Shown in pieces: positions 1 to 12,262 of a DNA stretch of 64,000 bases. The stretch lies in assembly GCA_002189035.1 (NCBI GenBank), contig NEEC01000016.1:1178001-1242000 (forward strand). The letters run 5' to 3'. Made by a program: the position numbers and the translations under genes. Below the pieces are notes generated by a model. It did not search any database. It worked only from the letters and a program-made list of their open reading frames with translations, and had not been told where the DNA came from. Each line of letters begins with the position of its first letter. The first letter of the stretch is position 1. This DNA comes from Utricularia gibba. Taxonomy: Eukaryota > Streptophyta > Magnoliopsida > Lamiales > Lentibulariaceae.

Positions 1-116
1 GTGTTCGGAAGCCGGCTCCTGTTTTTAGGGATTTTCTTTTATGTGGTCATTTCTGAGCAGTCTTATCTTTTTCAAGGAGATCTTGACCTGTGATCTGAGC
101 TCTGGGATGCCCAAAA

Positions 117-1784
117 ATGGCACGAGAAAAGATCAAGATAAAGAGAATCGACAACTTGAGCGCTCGGCAAGTGACTTTTTCCAAGAGAAGAAAAGGGCTC
201 ATCAAGAAGGCTAAAGAGCTCTCAGTTCTCTGCGATGCCGAAGTTGGTCTCATAATCTTCTCCTCCACTGGGAAGCTCTTCGAATTCTCCAGCTCCAGGT
301 ACCCTTTTTCTCTTGCTTCTTCATTTGAAGTCTTTCAAGTGTGTGTTTCTTTTTTTCATCAGATCTTAGGGAGAAAAAGAGGGTTTTGGGGGTCTACACT
401 TATTTTTCCACCATACAAGTATGTGTTGGGATCTGAGAATTTGTAACATGGTGTCAACGTGCATACACCCACTTTTGAAGAAGCGCAGAGCAATTTGGTT
501 TGGCTCAATTTGCACCAACGCTGTAGCAGAAACTTGTTCTCTCTCTTTTGGGCGTTCCTTTTTCAGGATCAGTAGATTTAGACCATATTCTCTTCAAATA
601 GCCATTTTTTTAATAAACTAGGGTAGTGTGTGAATGATACGATGTGTGTGCATTGTGCTTAGAACCTTAAACTCACTTGTAATAAATGACGCCAAGCTTA
701 GTTTAATTCGATTGTAGTCTGTGTAAACTTATTACCTAAACTGGTTATTTTATCAAGTATTGTTTAACTTAATCAACTTGTGTTGTGAAGTTCAACTCTC
801 ATACACATGTGAATAGGGCAAACCAAATTCTGTCACTTGCGTTGTACATAACAAGCCTTTTCTGTACATTGAGGAGAAGCTAACTTTGGCTCTTTTTTTG
901 ATGGTGAGAAGCATGGATGCCATGCTTCAGAGGTACAGTCTGCAGTGCATTCATAATCCTGATAAGCTGGGGCAGCCATCGCTTGATCTTGAGGTACTAC
1001 CATGAAGTGTTATTGTTCATAACCTGACCTTTTGTATGTTTTTTCTGCGTCACAACGTTGGTTGCATTGCAGCTCGTAGTGAACAACAAGTTCCCCACGT
1101 TAAGCAAGGAAGTGATGGAGAAGAACCGGCAACTGAGGTAGGCTTCATGGACTTGTCGTATAACCCCCAGCTTCTTTGATCGTGATAAGGGAAATGTGAT
1201 GCCAAAAACAGGCAAATGAGAGGGGAGGATCTCGTGGGTCTGAGCATTGGCGAATTGGAGGCTATGGAGAAATCTCTGGAAACCGGATTGAACCGTGTCA
1301 CTGCGTTGAAGGTAGGCACAATGCAAGCACCTAGGGAAGCATCAGAGAACGAAAACTAATACTCTTATCGTACTGTTTTGCAGAATGAAAGGTTCATGAA
1401 GGAGACCAATGAACTACAGGACAAGGTCATGACTCTTAACCTCGAGTATTGCTCGGTTTCGAAAGAATGACGCCTTTCTCGACGAATATGCAGGTGATGC
1501 GCCTAACCAAAGCGAACGAGCTACTGAGAAAAGAGGTTCAAACTACACAGCTTTTAGTGCATCGCAAGGTAGGTTGGAGGATCGAAATCAGTTCAGTTAG
1601 TTACCTCTTCTTACATGTTCAGGTGACCAACATTGATTATACAAGACACAAGATGAGCGCAAGTTCAGAAGCCATGCCCTACGATGAGATACCCTTATCG
1701 GAATCCCAAGGGAACTCGGCGCGACATCCACAGGATTCCAAGAGCTCATCGGACACCTCTCTTACTCTGGGGTCACTCTTTTAG
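117..1784 (+). CDS. MIKC-type MADS-box transcription factor, SVP/JOINTLESS/AGL24 (StMADS11) clade
   Basis: DNA-binding transcription factor; relatives control flowering time, inflorescence or abscission-zone identity, and binding to CArG boxes is known for the family. Exons read as 117-298, 912-993, 1073-1137, 1212-1311, 1384-1425, 1494-1535 and 1623-1784. All junctions are GT/AG with matching phase. Exon 1 encodes the MADS domain (begins [13 protein letters not shown], includes [11 protein letters not shown]), exons 2-6 the I and K regions, and exon 7 a C-terminus containing SSDTSLTLG, a signature of SVP relatives. The start follows a 116-base leader. Intron 1 (613 bases) is the largest, usual in this family. 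The last junction is uncertain: a donor at 1569 would leave only a 54-base intron, so 1536 is preferred. Family assignment is firm; clade from the MADS start and C-terminal motif. Confidence 0.9.
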
Positions 1785-3890
1785 ACGCTTTTTCTCCTTG
1801 GTAGTGCAAATGTACGCAGCTCGAGTCAAGTGATGATATTTATCAGATGCTCTTTGCTGCAGACTCTCCTGCAATGTGGCGGAATCCAAGAGAGCTCACT
1901 GCGGCGGCGCGCTTTGAAATCATTGTCGTTATGGTTGTAGTTTGGTCCGCGCTACGACTTTCGTTCCAGTGTGTGATGGTTCGTTGCAGAAATGGAGGCC
2001 AAACTATTTGCTAACTTCATTTGATTCGTCATGTTTATTGGTAGTTTTATTTAGTGTTCCAAATGTGTTTCCGCATAATATTTTTCAATTCATATTATTT
2101 GTTAATTATATATATATTTCATACAAAATCAAGAGAGCTTTTTTTATTTAAATACTCATTCTATTTTATTCATAATTAATGTGAAACTCACTTAATGGTG
2201 TCAAAACCCACTTAATGGTGCCAAAGTTTCCTCCTCTCCACTCTCTATACTTTGGCAAGTAAAATTGCAAATTGCAACAATTTACTTTTCTATTCATCTA
2301 CTTGGTTTCTTTGTCACATGGACTTGGTATCTTCTTTGTTGATTTGATTTTTTTACTCTCTCTGTAATTTATTATCTTCAAGAGTTACTTGTTGAGATTG
2401 TTGTTTTGTTATCTTTATGTACATTGGAAATGAGGTATGTATTGACTAGTTTGTGGAGAATACCTGTTTATTCAAGTGGTATAGAATATTTTTTTAGATG
2501 ACATATTTAATAATGAAGTATGCTAGTATTTTCAATTGATGTATCACGTTTTTTTGTTATTTCATTTAATATTGTTAACAAATTTTATTGTTAGTTATGG
2601 TTATAATAATATTTTAAAGTAGAATAGTTTCCCTAAATTGTTATAGAAGAGAAGTAAAGTCATTTATTGAGTTTCCAGAAACTTAATAAAACTAACTTAG
2701 TTTTCGCAATTTCCGAAAATTGATACAAATGCTTTTACACATTTAGCATTCTTGATGATCATCCCTTTGTTTAATCATTGGTACTTGTTTATGGTTGACT
2801 TTGATATCAAATATCACGATTTATACTTATTTTGTATGATATTATTCATTTTAAACATTAAAACATTACAATTTTATGTTATTTTTTTAATGAAAAAGAA
2901 TTTATATAAGATTAAAATAATACTTTTATTTAAACATATATTCTTTTACATTTGTAACTGAATATTATCAACAGACTCCTGAGATTTTATACATGTCTAA
3001 AATAGAAAAATATACTTAAATTATAGTGATATACTAATCATTATAACATTAGCAAATGCAAATAAATCAAGCACCATAAATCAACTATTTTTTTATTTAA
3101 AAATATCGAAAAAGAATTGTCAACTCGGACCCGACATGCGTGTGGGCCGGTTTCTCTGACCGAAGGAGCTTAATTAAACAAATGTGCGAAAATGGATTTA
3201 TTTTTATATGGCTGGAACTTGGAAGCCAAGATTTTTGCAACGGATATGGATCCAAAGAAGGGGGATATACGTTAGCCGTAGAAATGCTCAACTCCCCCTC
3301 CGGAGGTGTAGTTCATATCCCCAGGATCCCGGTTCCAATAATGCATAATCACGCCTGAAAGGGGAAAACAACGGGCGCTTGTTTAGGAGTTTGGCACGAC
3401 GGAGATAAAGCTCAAATCTTTTTGCTTTTCGACTTTTGTGATCTTGTTTGATTCATCGAAAAAAGATCTGGGTGGTTGTTTTCCTTTGTGTGTTGCGGTC
3501 TATTTCGGGTGCTGGTGCCAGGGATAATATATCGTTCGGGGGGATTTGCCCACATCTTTCTCGAGTTTGATTCAAGTTTCCCAGGTTTTTCTGTGCGGTG
3601 GGGTTAAACAATCTTTTCGGTGATTATAATGCTGGGTTTCATCTCTGTCTGCCGTGATCATCTATTATGATTCTATTCATTCAAGCTGTATTGAGCTTGG
3701 GGATCGTTTTTTGACCCTCAAAAGGCGTTCGTTGTAAGGTGGTGGTTGATGCTCCCTTTCTGCTGTCTATTTTTGTGGCGCTTGCTTTCGATTGAGTGGG
3801 TTTGAAGGATGGTGTTTTATTAGCTTGATCCTCGAACTTTCCATTTTTAGATTGTTCTTTTTTAGGAGAAAGACAGAGAATTAGAAAAGG
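1785..3890. other. Intergenic, AT-rich; leader and promoter of the next gene at the right end
   Basis: About 1785-2000 is probably the 3' UTR of the MADS gene. From 2000 to 3120 the DNA is very AT-rich with many T runs and no coding signal. From about 3360 to 3890 base composition becomes mixed with T-rich stretches, as expected of the 5' UTR and promoter of the gene starting at 3891. A short open frame at 3140-3358 resembles nothing known and is not called. Confidence 0.5.
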
Positions 3891-4505
3891 ATGGCTCTTT
3901 CTTTCACTAGACTCTCATGGTTATGGTTTGGAAGCAAGGAAAAGGATAAGGTGTTCAGCAGTCCAGTTAACAATGCTATAAAGTCTGCGAGTGAACGGGG
4001 TGTGGGATCAAGAGGAGAGCCTGAAAGTTTGAGGTTCAATTCCATAAAGGGTGTCGATAAAAGGAGGCCCTCATCAAGCTCAAATAGGAAGGTTAGGAGG
4101 AAATGGAAGAGTAGAGAGGAAAGAAGGATTGATAAAGAGTATGATGTGGTTCTAGTACCATCAGATGGTGTTTGTTTATCGGGATCGGAATCCGACGCCT
4201 CTGATTGGTCTATTGGTTGGTTAGAGCCACATGGCTCAGAATTTCAGACCGATGAGGAGACTGATGACAGTTTTGCTGTGCTAGTCCCTTGTTATAGGTA
4301 TGATTCTGAAGAAGCAAGAGGAAGAGGGGAGGTGGAACACACTCATGGCTTCTGGAATGCTGCTAAGAACCATCCTGCTGGTTATTCCGGTATGACCCTT
4401 CAGTTTTTCGTTCCCATAAACGGTGTTCCTATGGCAACTCACTTGCCATCCACACCATGTGTTCTTGCTTCTCTTTCTCCTATGCTTAAAAATGCTAGTG
4501 CGTAG
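3891..4505 (+). CDS. Conserved plant protein of unknown function, 204 aa
   Basis: Single uninterrupted frame starting MALSFTRLSWLWFG and ending at TAG. I do not recognise a named domain. The middle is basic (KVRRKWKSREERR near residues 75-87), followed by an acidic, serine-rich block with SGSESDASDWSIGWLEPHG (about 102-120), then DDSFAVLVPCYR near 130-141. The pattern of exact, unusual motifs, an uninterrupted frame and a well-formed leader argues for a real gene. There is no clear signal peptide; the tryptophan-rich N-terminus (WLWFG) could be a short membrane-associating or targeting element, but that is a guess. No catalytic residues can be named and no function is proposed. Confidence 0.65.
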   Translation: MALSFTRLSWLWFGSKEKDKVFSSPVNNAIKSASERGVGSRGEPESLRFNSIKGVDKRRPSSSSNRKVRRKWKSREERRIDKEYDVVLVPSDGVCLSGSESDASDWSIGWLEPHGSEFQTDEETDDSFAVLVPCYRYDSEEARGRGEVEHTHGFWNAAKNHPAGYSGMTLQFFVPINGVPMATHLPSTPCVLASLSPMLKNASA

Positions 4506-6066
4506 AGCAATGCAGGCCATTGTTGTTGTCTGCTCAAGGAGTTTGTTCCTTGCAGGGAGAGTTAGAGTATAGATATTTCTTGTAACAAGAAACTAGAATA
4601 GGCAGGAAGCAGTCTGATGTCCGTTTAAAGGCATTTTATGCCACCATAAGCTTCCCCTTTACCAGATCATCTTCCACATTCTGAAAGTACCCCTTCTGGT
4701 CTCCTTGCAGATGGGTCGAATGACCTTCACCGGTGGCTTTCCTCGTTCCAGAAGCTTCAAGACACCACATTCCTTTGATGTCCTAATACCTACCATCTTC
4801 ACCTTGGAGGGAGTTACCCCGAACTTCCCGTTCGCCTCCGTGATGCATCAGATTCAGAAACTCCGAATATGTACAAAGCATGTCTACATATCTAGTGCAG
4901 CAGCAGCAGCAGCAAGAAAGAGGGAAACAATGTTGTTCCTGTGACGTCTGTGCTCCTGAACATGTGAACAAGGTTCTTGCTGCCCCCCTGCTGATCGTGT
5001 TCGTTTTTTCTTTTTTCAATGGCAGTGCTGATCGTGTTAGTGAATTAATGCAGTATTTCAGATTTCGACTCACTAATTGTCATTTATTATTTATTTTATG
5101 ATAATATTAATCTTAATGGGAGATTAGTCAAATTATATTTTCGTATGATTGAAAATGAACAAATTTTCAATAAATAATTCTTTATTAGTAAATTATTTTA
5201 AGATAAAATATTTAGATATAACTACTCATGATTATAAAATTTAAAATAATATTGATACTATATAATTTTTGATATACATTCATTATCAATATATTTTTTT
5301 ATTATTAACAATTTTTTTGCATGAACACAAAATAGGCATGAAGCCATAGAGTTGTGATTCTAGTCTATTTTATTTAATAATTCAAAATAAATACTATTTT
5401 TTTATTTTCATTTCTGGTTTATGGTTCTTGGTTTTTTTATTTTATAACTTATTTGATAGATTTTAAAATAAGATGTAAGAAAAATCAATATTTTTTCCCA
5501 TTTTTAATTTGATTGAATTTTCAACCACAAAAAAGTATAGTGTTTACAATTATTAGAGAATAATTAACAAGATATAAAATCAATTGATGACTATAAATTG
5601 GTATTTTATAAAACATAAAATTTTATTTATTGAATTCAAAATTAATATTATTATTTTTTGTTAATGATATATTTAATTAAATTTATAAAAAAAGACTTTT
5701 TCAATAAAAATAATTATTTATAAAAAATATTTTTTGAAGTAGAAAAAAAGTTGGGCTATGGGCCGGTAATTACTATCGGGCTGGACTGTTTTTTTTTTTT
5801 TTTTCTCGAAATGTAGAATTAAGCACTCAAATTTAATAAAAATATATTTCAATGGCGATCAAGATTTCTCCGAATCATTGAAAATTCTCAAGGGTGCGAG
5901 CAGTGAAATACTCCTTGGTGCCTTGCTTGCAATTCCTAATACCAAACCCTTTTCAGTCATTCTGATACTATTTTTCCCTGGAGAGAATTGTTTTGGCCGA
6001 TTTCGTTTTGATCTGAAGTTTTGCTGATTTATTTTATGATTAAGTTGGTTCTGCGTTCAAGCTGAA
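4506..6066. other. Intergenic: 3' UTR, then AT-rich spacer, then VPS55 promoter
   Basis: 4506 to about 5050 is of mixed composition and includes a short CAG run near 4894-4913; it is probably 3' UTR of the preceding gene. 5100-5750 is very AT-rich with T runs. 5752-6066 forms the promoter and leader of the VPS55 gene. No gene is seen. Confidence 0.5.
5752..5764 (+). promoter_or_regulatory. Paired site II-like TGGGCT/TGGGCC motifs upstream of VPS55
   Basis: TGGGCT at 5752-5757 and TGGGCC at 5759-5764 lie about 300 bases before the VPS55 start. Site II elements (TGGGCY) are known binding sites of TCP factors in promoters of housekeeping and organelle genes. Motif presence is seen; activity is inferred. 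Confidence 0.4.
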
Positions 6067-7490
6067 ATGGCTATGACCGTTGGAGGTTCGTTTCTTTATG
6101 GGTATACTAGCTATGTGGCTTTCTTGGTGGATAATTTTGGGTCTTTTTTGAGTATAGTATCAATCCTGTACATAGTGTTTTCGTTAATTGAATTCGTTGC
6201 TCTTTAGCCCATCCTTGTTGTTAGTTGGGGAGTTGGGTGGGATTACGTCATAATGTAATTCTATGGGATAAATATGGTTCATTTGGATACAAACCAAAAT
6301 TCATGCCGTCTGCTTTTTTTTTTTTTTTTTGGTCGTATTGTTCTCTGGTAGCTTTTGGGTATTAAGCTACTGGCACTGAGCACTATGAATGTTGTACTAC
6401 ATGAATAAAGATACATTTTTTGTGATTTTAGTATGCCACCTTTCTTGGGGATTGATTTTCAAGCTGCTGTAATTCATTTAGTCGATCTGATGTGCTTGTC
6501 TAGTTTCTTGCTTTCAATTATCTTGTGTGGCTCCAGAATTTTCTTAACATTTCCCATCCTGCTCATTTTGTTTTGTTTCCATATTTTTCATTTCATCTCA
6601 CTTATCCCATTCTGAAATACTACTTCCATCAATGGCTGGTGCTTCTTGCCCTCTTCCTATTACTGGTGTTCAATCAGTACAGTGTAAGTAAACTCGAACT
6701 GGATCCATTTCATTTGTTGTTAAATTTCTCTTTTGCCTGTCCATTAATGCTGTTGCTTTTCATGTTCAGCCTTGTTGGGTTGGCCTTCATGTTTTCTGCA
6801 AGCTTTCTTCTTCAAGTACTGGTAGGTTCAGAGTTCCCGCAATGCAAGACGTTCTCTTAATCCTGTGAAACATATTATCCACTAGGAAAATATACGATGT
6901 ATATTATCCTTTTTAGCTGATACTTGAAACTAAAAATGGTGTTAGCATATTTTTCCCACTAATAAAGCAATAATAAGGAACACTTATTGTTCTATAAACC
7001 CATCTAATGCTGCCTATTATGATATAAAATGCAGGCTTGTGCAATATACAGCAACTGGTGGCCAATGTTGTCAGGTATTGCATCCTGTTGTTCGATACAC
7101 AATCCTCCAATGTGAGAATTTGAGCAAACTTGCCTTTTCAGCTCTTATGTATGTTCTGGTTCCAATGCCGTGTTTGTTCTTTGGCGGTGGCTCCACTCAG
7201 TTCTTGACCAGTCGTGAAGGTGGAGGGTGAGTAATTTGTGATTGATCATGCCATTATGGCGCCACTTTTTATCAAGTATTTGTGACGAGTGCAATATTTT
7301 TTGCAGCTGGATGGACGCTGCAAAGTTTTTAACAGGGGCGTCTGCGGTTGGAAGTATAGCCATTCCCGTTATTCTGAGGCATGCAGGCTTAATTGGAACA
7401 GGAGCAATGCTCATAGAGTTCACCTCCTTCTTCGTATTTGTCTGCACAGTTCTTTGCTTCCATCGTGCTAGCCTTGATGATGACTGGTAG
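6067..7490 (+). CDS. VPS55: Vacuolar protein sorting 55 (VPS55/OB-RGRP family) membrane protein
   Basis: Small four-span endosomal membrane protein; in yeast Vps55 works with Vps68 in late endosome-to-vacuole transport. Exons: 6067-6101, 6770-6821, 7035-7074, 7142-7226 and 7307-7490, phases consistent throughout. Family landmarks are clear: CAIYSNWWPML, LMYVLVPMPCLFFGG, then WMDAAKFLTGASAVGSIAIP and a last hydrophobic span before the acidic C-terminus. The first exon (MAMTVGGSFLYG) is the least certain part; it was chosen because its donor gives the phase needed by exon 2, and the resulting length (about 131 residues) matches the family. Intron 1 is long (668 bases). Its stop lies 143 bases from the stop of the convergent kinase gene, so 3' UTRs probably overlap. 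Confidence 0.85.
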
Positions 7491-7633
7491 AAAACTGAAT
7501 CCTTTAGCCATGTAAGTACAGCTTGTACTCCTTTCATCTATCAAGTCGTCTGGGGGTTTCAAACACCATGGAACTCTTTCTAATCAAAACTATGTACACT
7601 CACAATGCACAAACTAACAGCCGTGCTAGTTCC

Positions 7634-10236
7634 CTATTCATCCATCGCTAGCTCTATATGGCGATTTAAGTCCCTAAGGTAAGTGGTACAAGTGTAGTCT
7701 TCCAGGTCACAAGCATCCAACATCAACGCTCTTGCTGCTGATGAGCTCTGCTTCGTCTCCACTGCCTGTTTCTCGCCTTTCAGCAGCTGGACAACCTGTG
7801 AGAAGAAGACAATTTTCATGATGATGAGTACAAGAGAGCTAAGATGTGAAGCTGTAGTACCTTCTTCATGTTGGGACGCATGTTTGGCAAATGATGAATA
7901 CATGCTGAAGCTGTGAACACAGCACGTTTAACTTCTGCAACATCATACGACTCCCCAAGCTGAGGATCTGCTATTTCTTTCAGATTCTTCCTCTCAAGAA
8001 ACGGTTTCGCCTGCAGCAGAAAAAAGCATGAAGAAGATCGACAACAGAGGACTAACTGCTTAAATTCTAATACAACTCTGAAAGGCAAAATATTTGCAGA
8101 TGATTAGGAGATTGACCCTTCAAAGGCAAAGCTAAGCATACCCACATCACAAGGCTTTGTCTACTGGAATCAACTGCTCTACGCCCTGTTATTAGTTCGA
8201 GTAGCAGGACACCAAAAGCAAACACATCTGTCTTCTCATTGACAATTCCATGCATGAAATATTCAGGAGCCATGTATCTGTATTTTGACACATAGGATAC
8301 TTTCAAAACTTCTTTTCTCAGTAGAGAAGCGCTAGAAAATGCAGCAAGCTCACCCAAAAGTTCCTTCTATGGGGGAAACAACAAGATGAGCCCATTTATC
8401 AGGTAGCCATTTTGCTAGACCAAAATCGGATATCTATAACCAACATCTTGAGTAAGGATTCATTTAATTTTATAAATGGAACTTAGTATATGTATGTAAA
8501 GGAACCTCAGGCTCATAATCTTGAGAGAGTAAAATATTTGATGCTGTAATATCTCTATGAATGATTCTCTTTTGACAACCACCATGCAGATACTCCAATC
8601 CCTTAGCTATTCCTATTGCCACCTTGTACCTCACATTCCATCCTGGGGACTCTTCACTACCTGAATCATGCAACATATGTTCACTATATGAAAAACCAGT
8701 CAAAGGGACAAAATCGATATCAGAGGAATGGTATTAAAAATCACCGTGCAACACATTAGCTAGACTTCCATGAGGTGAAAACTGAAGCACTAGATAGAAA
8801 CCACCATCAATACTGAAGCCAATAAGTTTAGCTGCATTGGAGTGATCCACATGAGCAATGATACCGAGTTCAGACAAGAAATCGCCAACTCTATCCTCGT
8901 CTGTCTTTTTTCCTTTGGTAATTTTCTTTACCGCCACAACTTGGCCATCTGGTAAGCAACCTTTAAATACTTGCGCATGACCCCCTTTGCCTATCAAGTT
9001 ATCTGATCAAGAAACGAAGGAGCATTTTAACAAACAGTTGGCAGATGATTACAACATATGAACTTTAATGCCAAGGCTCCATTTTTATCGGACAAGAAAA
9101 AAACCCCATGAACCGAATTCACCAATAGATCGACTATTTACTCTGCAGTATGAAAGAAACTTTGAATTTCAGCTTTTCTCAGTCATAAAAGAACAGCAGC
9201 AGTCAAAATTCTTCCCGTTCACACACATGAAATCAACAGTCAAAGAACTGCCCTGCTTCAAAACAGAATTTTATGGGCCGTCTGATTATGCTATCATAAT
9301 CAAGCTTTTGCCCCTGTTTTGTCATACTCCATAGTTGGACTATATGACAGATCTGTAATGGAACAGTAATTGGGTGTGCGGCCACCCAAAAATTCAATTC
9401 AAAGACCAACTGGAGCAGTACATTATTGGTGTGGGTTTTCAACTTCCACTATTACAGAATCAAGGCATTAAAAAAGATCTGTATTTCTCAATTATGTAGC
9501 CATGAATACCATAACGATCATTTACTATGAGATAGGTTGTGGGTAGTAGGATGGAGTTGAGGGTTTTGAATCTTCAACTTCCATCGCAGTGACAGCCTTA
9601 AAGCAATTCGTCAATCGAAGTTTAATGGAAAATGATTGAAGTGCGAGGTTTCTAAACTGGGTTTTAGGTAAAGATTCCAACTTCAATGAGAAAGGGATGA
9701 AAAGTCGGCAAAAGAGAGTTTACCTGAGCTGAAGTCGTGGGTAGCTTGCCTGAGCTCTTCCAAGGTGAAATTTCTCCAAGAAGGTTTTGTTACTGTAAAC
9801 CCCAAGGCGGCGGCGCCGTCCTCTGCCGCCGCCATCTTCTTTCTAGAAGACTTCTTGGCGCTGCGGAGCAACAGCATGGCGGGGAGAGACCAAACTGAGC
9901 TTCTCTTCATTTGAGAAAACAGTCTCTTCCAGTTCAAATTCGTGTACCCCGTCTCGGATAAAATCTTGTTCCCTTCGTTTTTCCCATCAACAGTGCTGCT
10001 GTTATCGGAATCTGAACCGATAGCCGACACGTCGAAGACACCCCGCGGCGAGGATTCCTCCTCCAGCTCTTGTTTCCTTTTCTCTTCCTCGCCATTCTCA
10101 CAGGTCGCAGGGGCCACCGCTCCAGGGGTGTACTGCTCTGCAGTTAGAAAAACATACAACATCAAAACCCCACTTAAAGAAACGAACAAAAGAGATGAGA
10201 AATACCAGGAACTGGGACTTCATCTTCCACCTCCAT
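7634..10236 (-). CDS. Receptor-like cytoplasmic kinase, class VI (RBK-like)
   Basis: Cytosolic Ser/Thr kinase; relatives include the ROP-binding kinases RBK1/RBK2. Eight exons from the start: 10236-10206, 10137-9724, 9002-8745, 8660-8506, 8433-8354, 8277-8142, 8010-7861, 7795-7634, all GT-AG and in phase. The N-terminus is acidic, with [17 protein letters not shown] typical of the class. The kinase domain follows [17 protein letters not shown] and shows the glycine loop [14 protein letters not shown] lysine in [21 protein letters not shown], the GTFGYMAPEY activation end and [21 protein letters not shown]. Oddity: the catalytic loop reads HRDITASN, with Thr where class VI normally has Lys. 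There is no signal peptide or transmembrane span, as expected of an RLCK. Confidence 0.9.
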
Positions 10237-12262
10237 GGTGAAGGAGCACGAGAAGATAAAACTAAATACTCTCAGCTTCTAAAATTGTTTTCACAGAAGA
10301 TCAAAAAAAGATGTGATTTTTTTTTTCTTTCTTCAGTGAATCAGGTTAAGCAGAGCAATACAAGAGCACGAATCTACGTAATTACAAGTCACGCCCACAA
10401 CCGGGAGCGAACAGGGGAAGAGAAAGACAGGTCGGGACCGTCCCATGATGTCGTCTGAACAGAACCCTCGCAACTTAAGAATCATATTTATACAAAATTT
10501 CACGTGTAACCGGGAAAGATGAAGCCGTAAATCTGGTTCAGTTGGATTTCGCCATTGTTGGGCCAACTGCTCAGCCAGAATTGAAGAAACAGTAGTCGTT
10601 TTAACACCTAACCCACATGATGACTGACTCCCGCCCGCTTCCTCTCAGGAGCGACGTCCTCTCCAATTTAAGGTTGTGGACCAACATCTCACCCCTTCTT
10701 GTCTGAACAGAGAGATGCATTCTACACATTCCCATTCTCCTGTTTTTTCATCCCGGCACACGACATTATGCCAACTCCAAAAACATCCTCAAAGATCTGC
10801 AAGAATGTGTACGTGCAATATCAACCATAACATCATTTGCTTTTTTTTTTTTACGTTTTATTATGTTTTTTAAAAACTATGGTTTAATCGAAATTGAATC
10901 TTGAAACATTGATAATACCAGATAATTAAATTCGAATAATTTTAAAATAAAAAATAAATCGCAATTCAATATGAATCATAATATGTCGGCTATGATTCAA
11001 TTATAATTTGATATTTTTCATATGAAAAATATTAAAAATATTTTTTAAAAAACAAATGATTCAATTATGATTTAAATCAATGAAACATTTCACAATTTTT
11101 TGACGATATAAAATATTAATTTTACTTAATTAATGAATGATTTAGTACTTTTATTTAATAATTTCTTATTTTTCATCTTCATTCTAAACTCTTATTAGGT
11201 CTTGCCCCCATAACTAATCATCCAAGACAAAAAGAAGGAAAACATCAAACCTCGCTATTTTATTTCGAAACATATTGTTTATATACTTTGATTCCAATAA
11301 TATTGTAACATTATTATGTTATGTCTAACACTAGAAAATCTTGTGTGTTAGTAGGATGGTCAGCTCCTAATAACATGTGATGTTTCATTCTTTCTTTCTA
11401 ATTAGAGGAGCACCAAAGAGATTTGTTGTACAAGACAAAGATACATTAACAGCCCTACCCTCTACCACACCACTAGGGCAGGAAGAATGACAAGGGTGGA
11501 GGTGAGTCAAGATGCTAGTGAATTGGTTGGCTGTGACATTGCCATGGAGAGTTGATGAACAAAACCCTTTGTCAAAATTCCCAATACTTGATCACACCTT
11601 GGCAAGTGTGGATCATGTTTTAGGGTTCGGGGTTCAGGGTTTAGGATTTAGGATTCTTTTGCTTTCATCCAATCCCGATAAACGCATGTGTTAAGGTCTA
11701 AATGTGCATACTTGAATCATGTTTTTATAGTATAAATTAAACATTAAAAAAGATCATTTAGAAAGATGATTATTTTTGTAAAATGGTTATTTTTGCAATC
11801 TACCATAAAATCCTCATCCAGAAGAAATTTTGAAATTTTGGATTTCATTAAAAATGACAAAATTTAAAGAAATTTTAGAAATATTTCATTTGATGAAAAA
11901 TTTGAAATCCGAAATTTCAGGATTTCGAACATTGTATTGGAGGCCTTGTTGCATGCGCCCTTCAAAGGGCATAAGAATATAAGATAATGTTTCCTTTTTA
12001 TGTAAATATATGCCTGTATTGTGGGAATTGGGAAGTATATTATGTAATATAAATGCGATTTTTTTTTTAAATTTTGGTGAGGGGTTACTAGTGTTTCCCC
12101 CAAATTGGCGGTTTGACGGTTGTGCGGTGCCCTAATTGATGGGCCGGTATCAATCAATTTCAGTTGCGAGAAAGATGGAAATTCTTTGAACTTTTGTTGG
12201 GAGCCGAATTCTCAACTCCGCGTAGTTAGATTCGTTGTCTAGGAGAGGGAGGCAAGCACTGG
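10237..12262. other. Intergenic: kinase leader/promoter, AT-rich spacer, promoter of next gene
   Basis: 10237 to about 10700 is the leader and promoter of the minus-strand kinase gene. 10830-11400 is very AT-rich. A degenerate telomere-like stretch lies at 11617-11656. TGGGCC at 12140-12145 sits shortly before the gene starting at 12263. No further gene is seen. Confidence 0.5.
11617..11656 (+). repeat. Degenerate telomere-like (TTTAGGG)n stretch
   Basis: About five imperfect units: tttaggg, ttcgggg, ttcaggg, tttagga, tttagga. The plant telomere unit is TTTAGGG. The copies have diverged, so this is an old interstitial relic or a slippage product, not an active telomere. Confidence 0.55.

Noticed and set aside
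3140-3358. Open frame of 72 codons before the unknown-function gene
   Set aside because: No recognisable motif, lies in the expected promoter/leader and has no splice link to the downstream gene.
4894-4913. CAG run suggesting a coding polyglutamine tract
   Set aside because: It lies after the stop of the preceding gene and no supported reading frame includes it.
6433-6860. Hydrophobic open frames inside VPS55 intron 1
   Set aside because: They are T-rich intron sequence; only 6770-6821 is exon. An apparent exon at 6631-6680 gives the wrong splice phase and was discarded.
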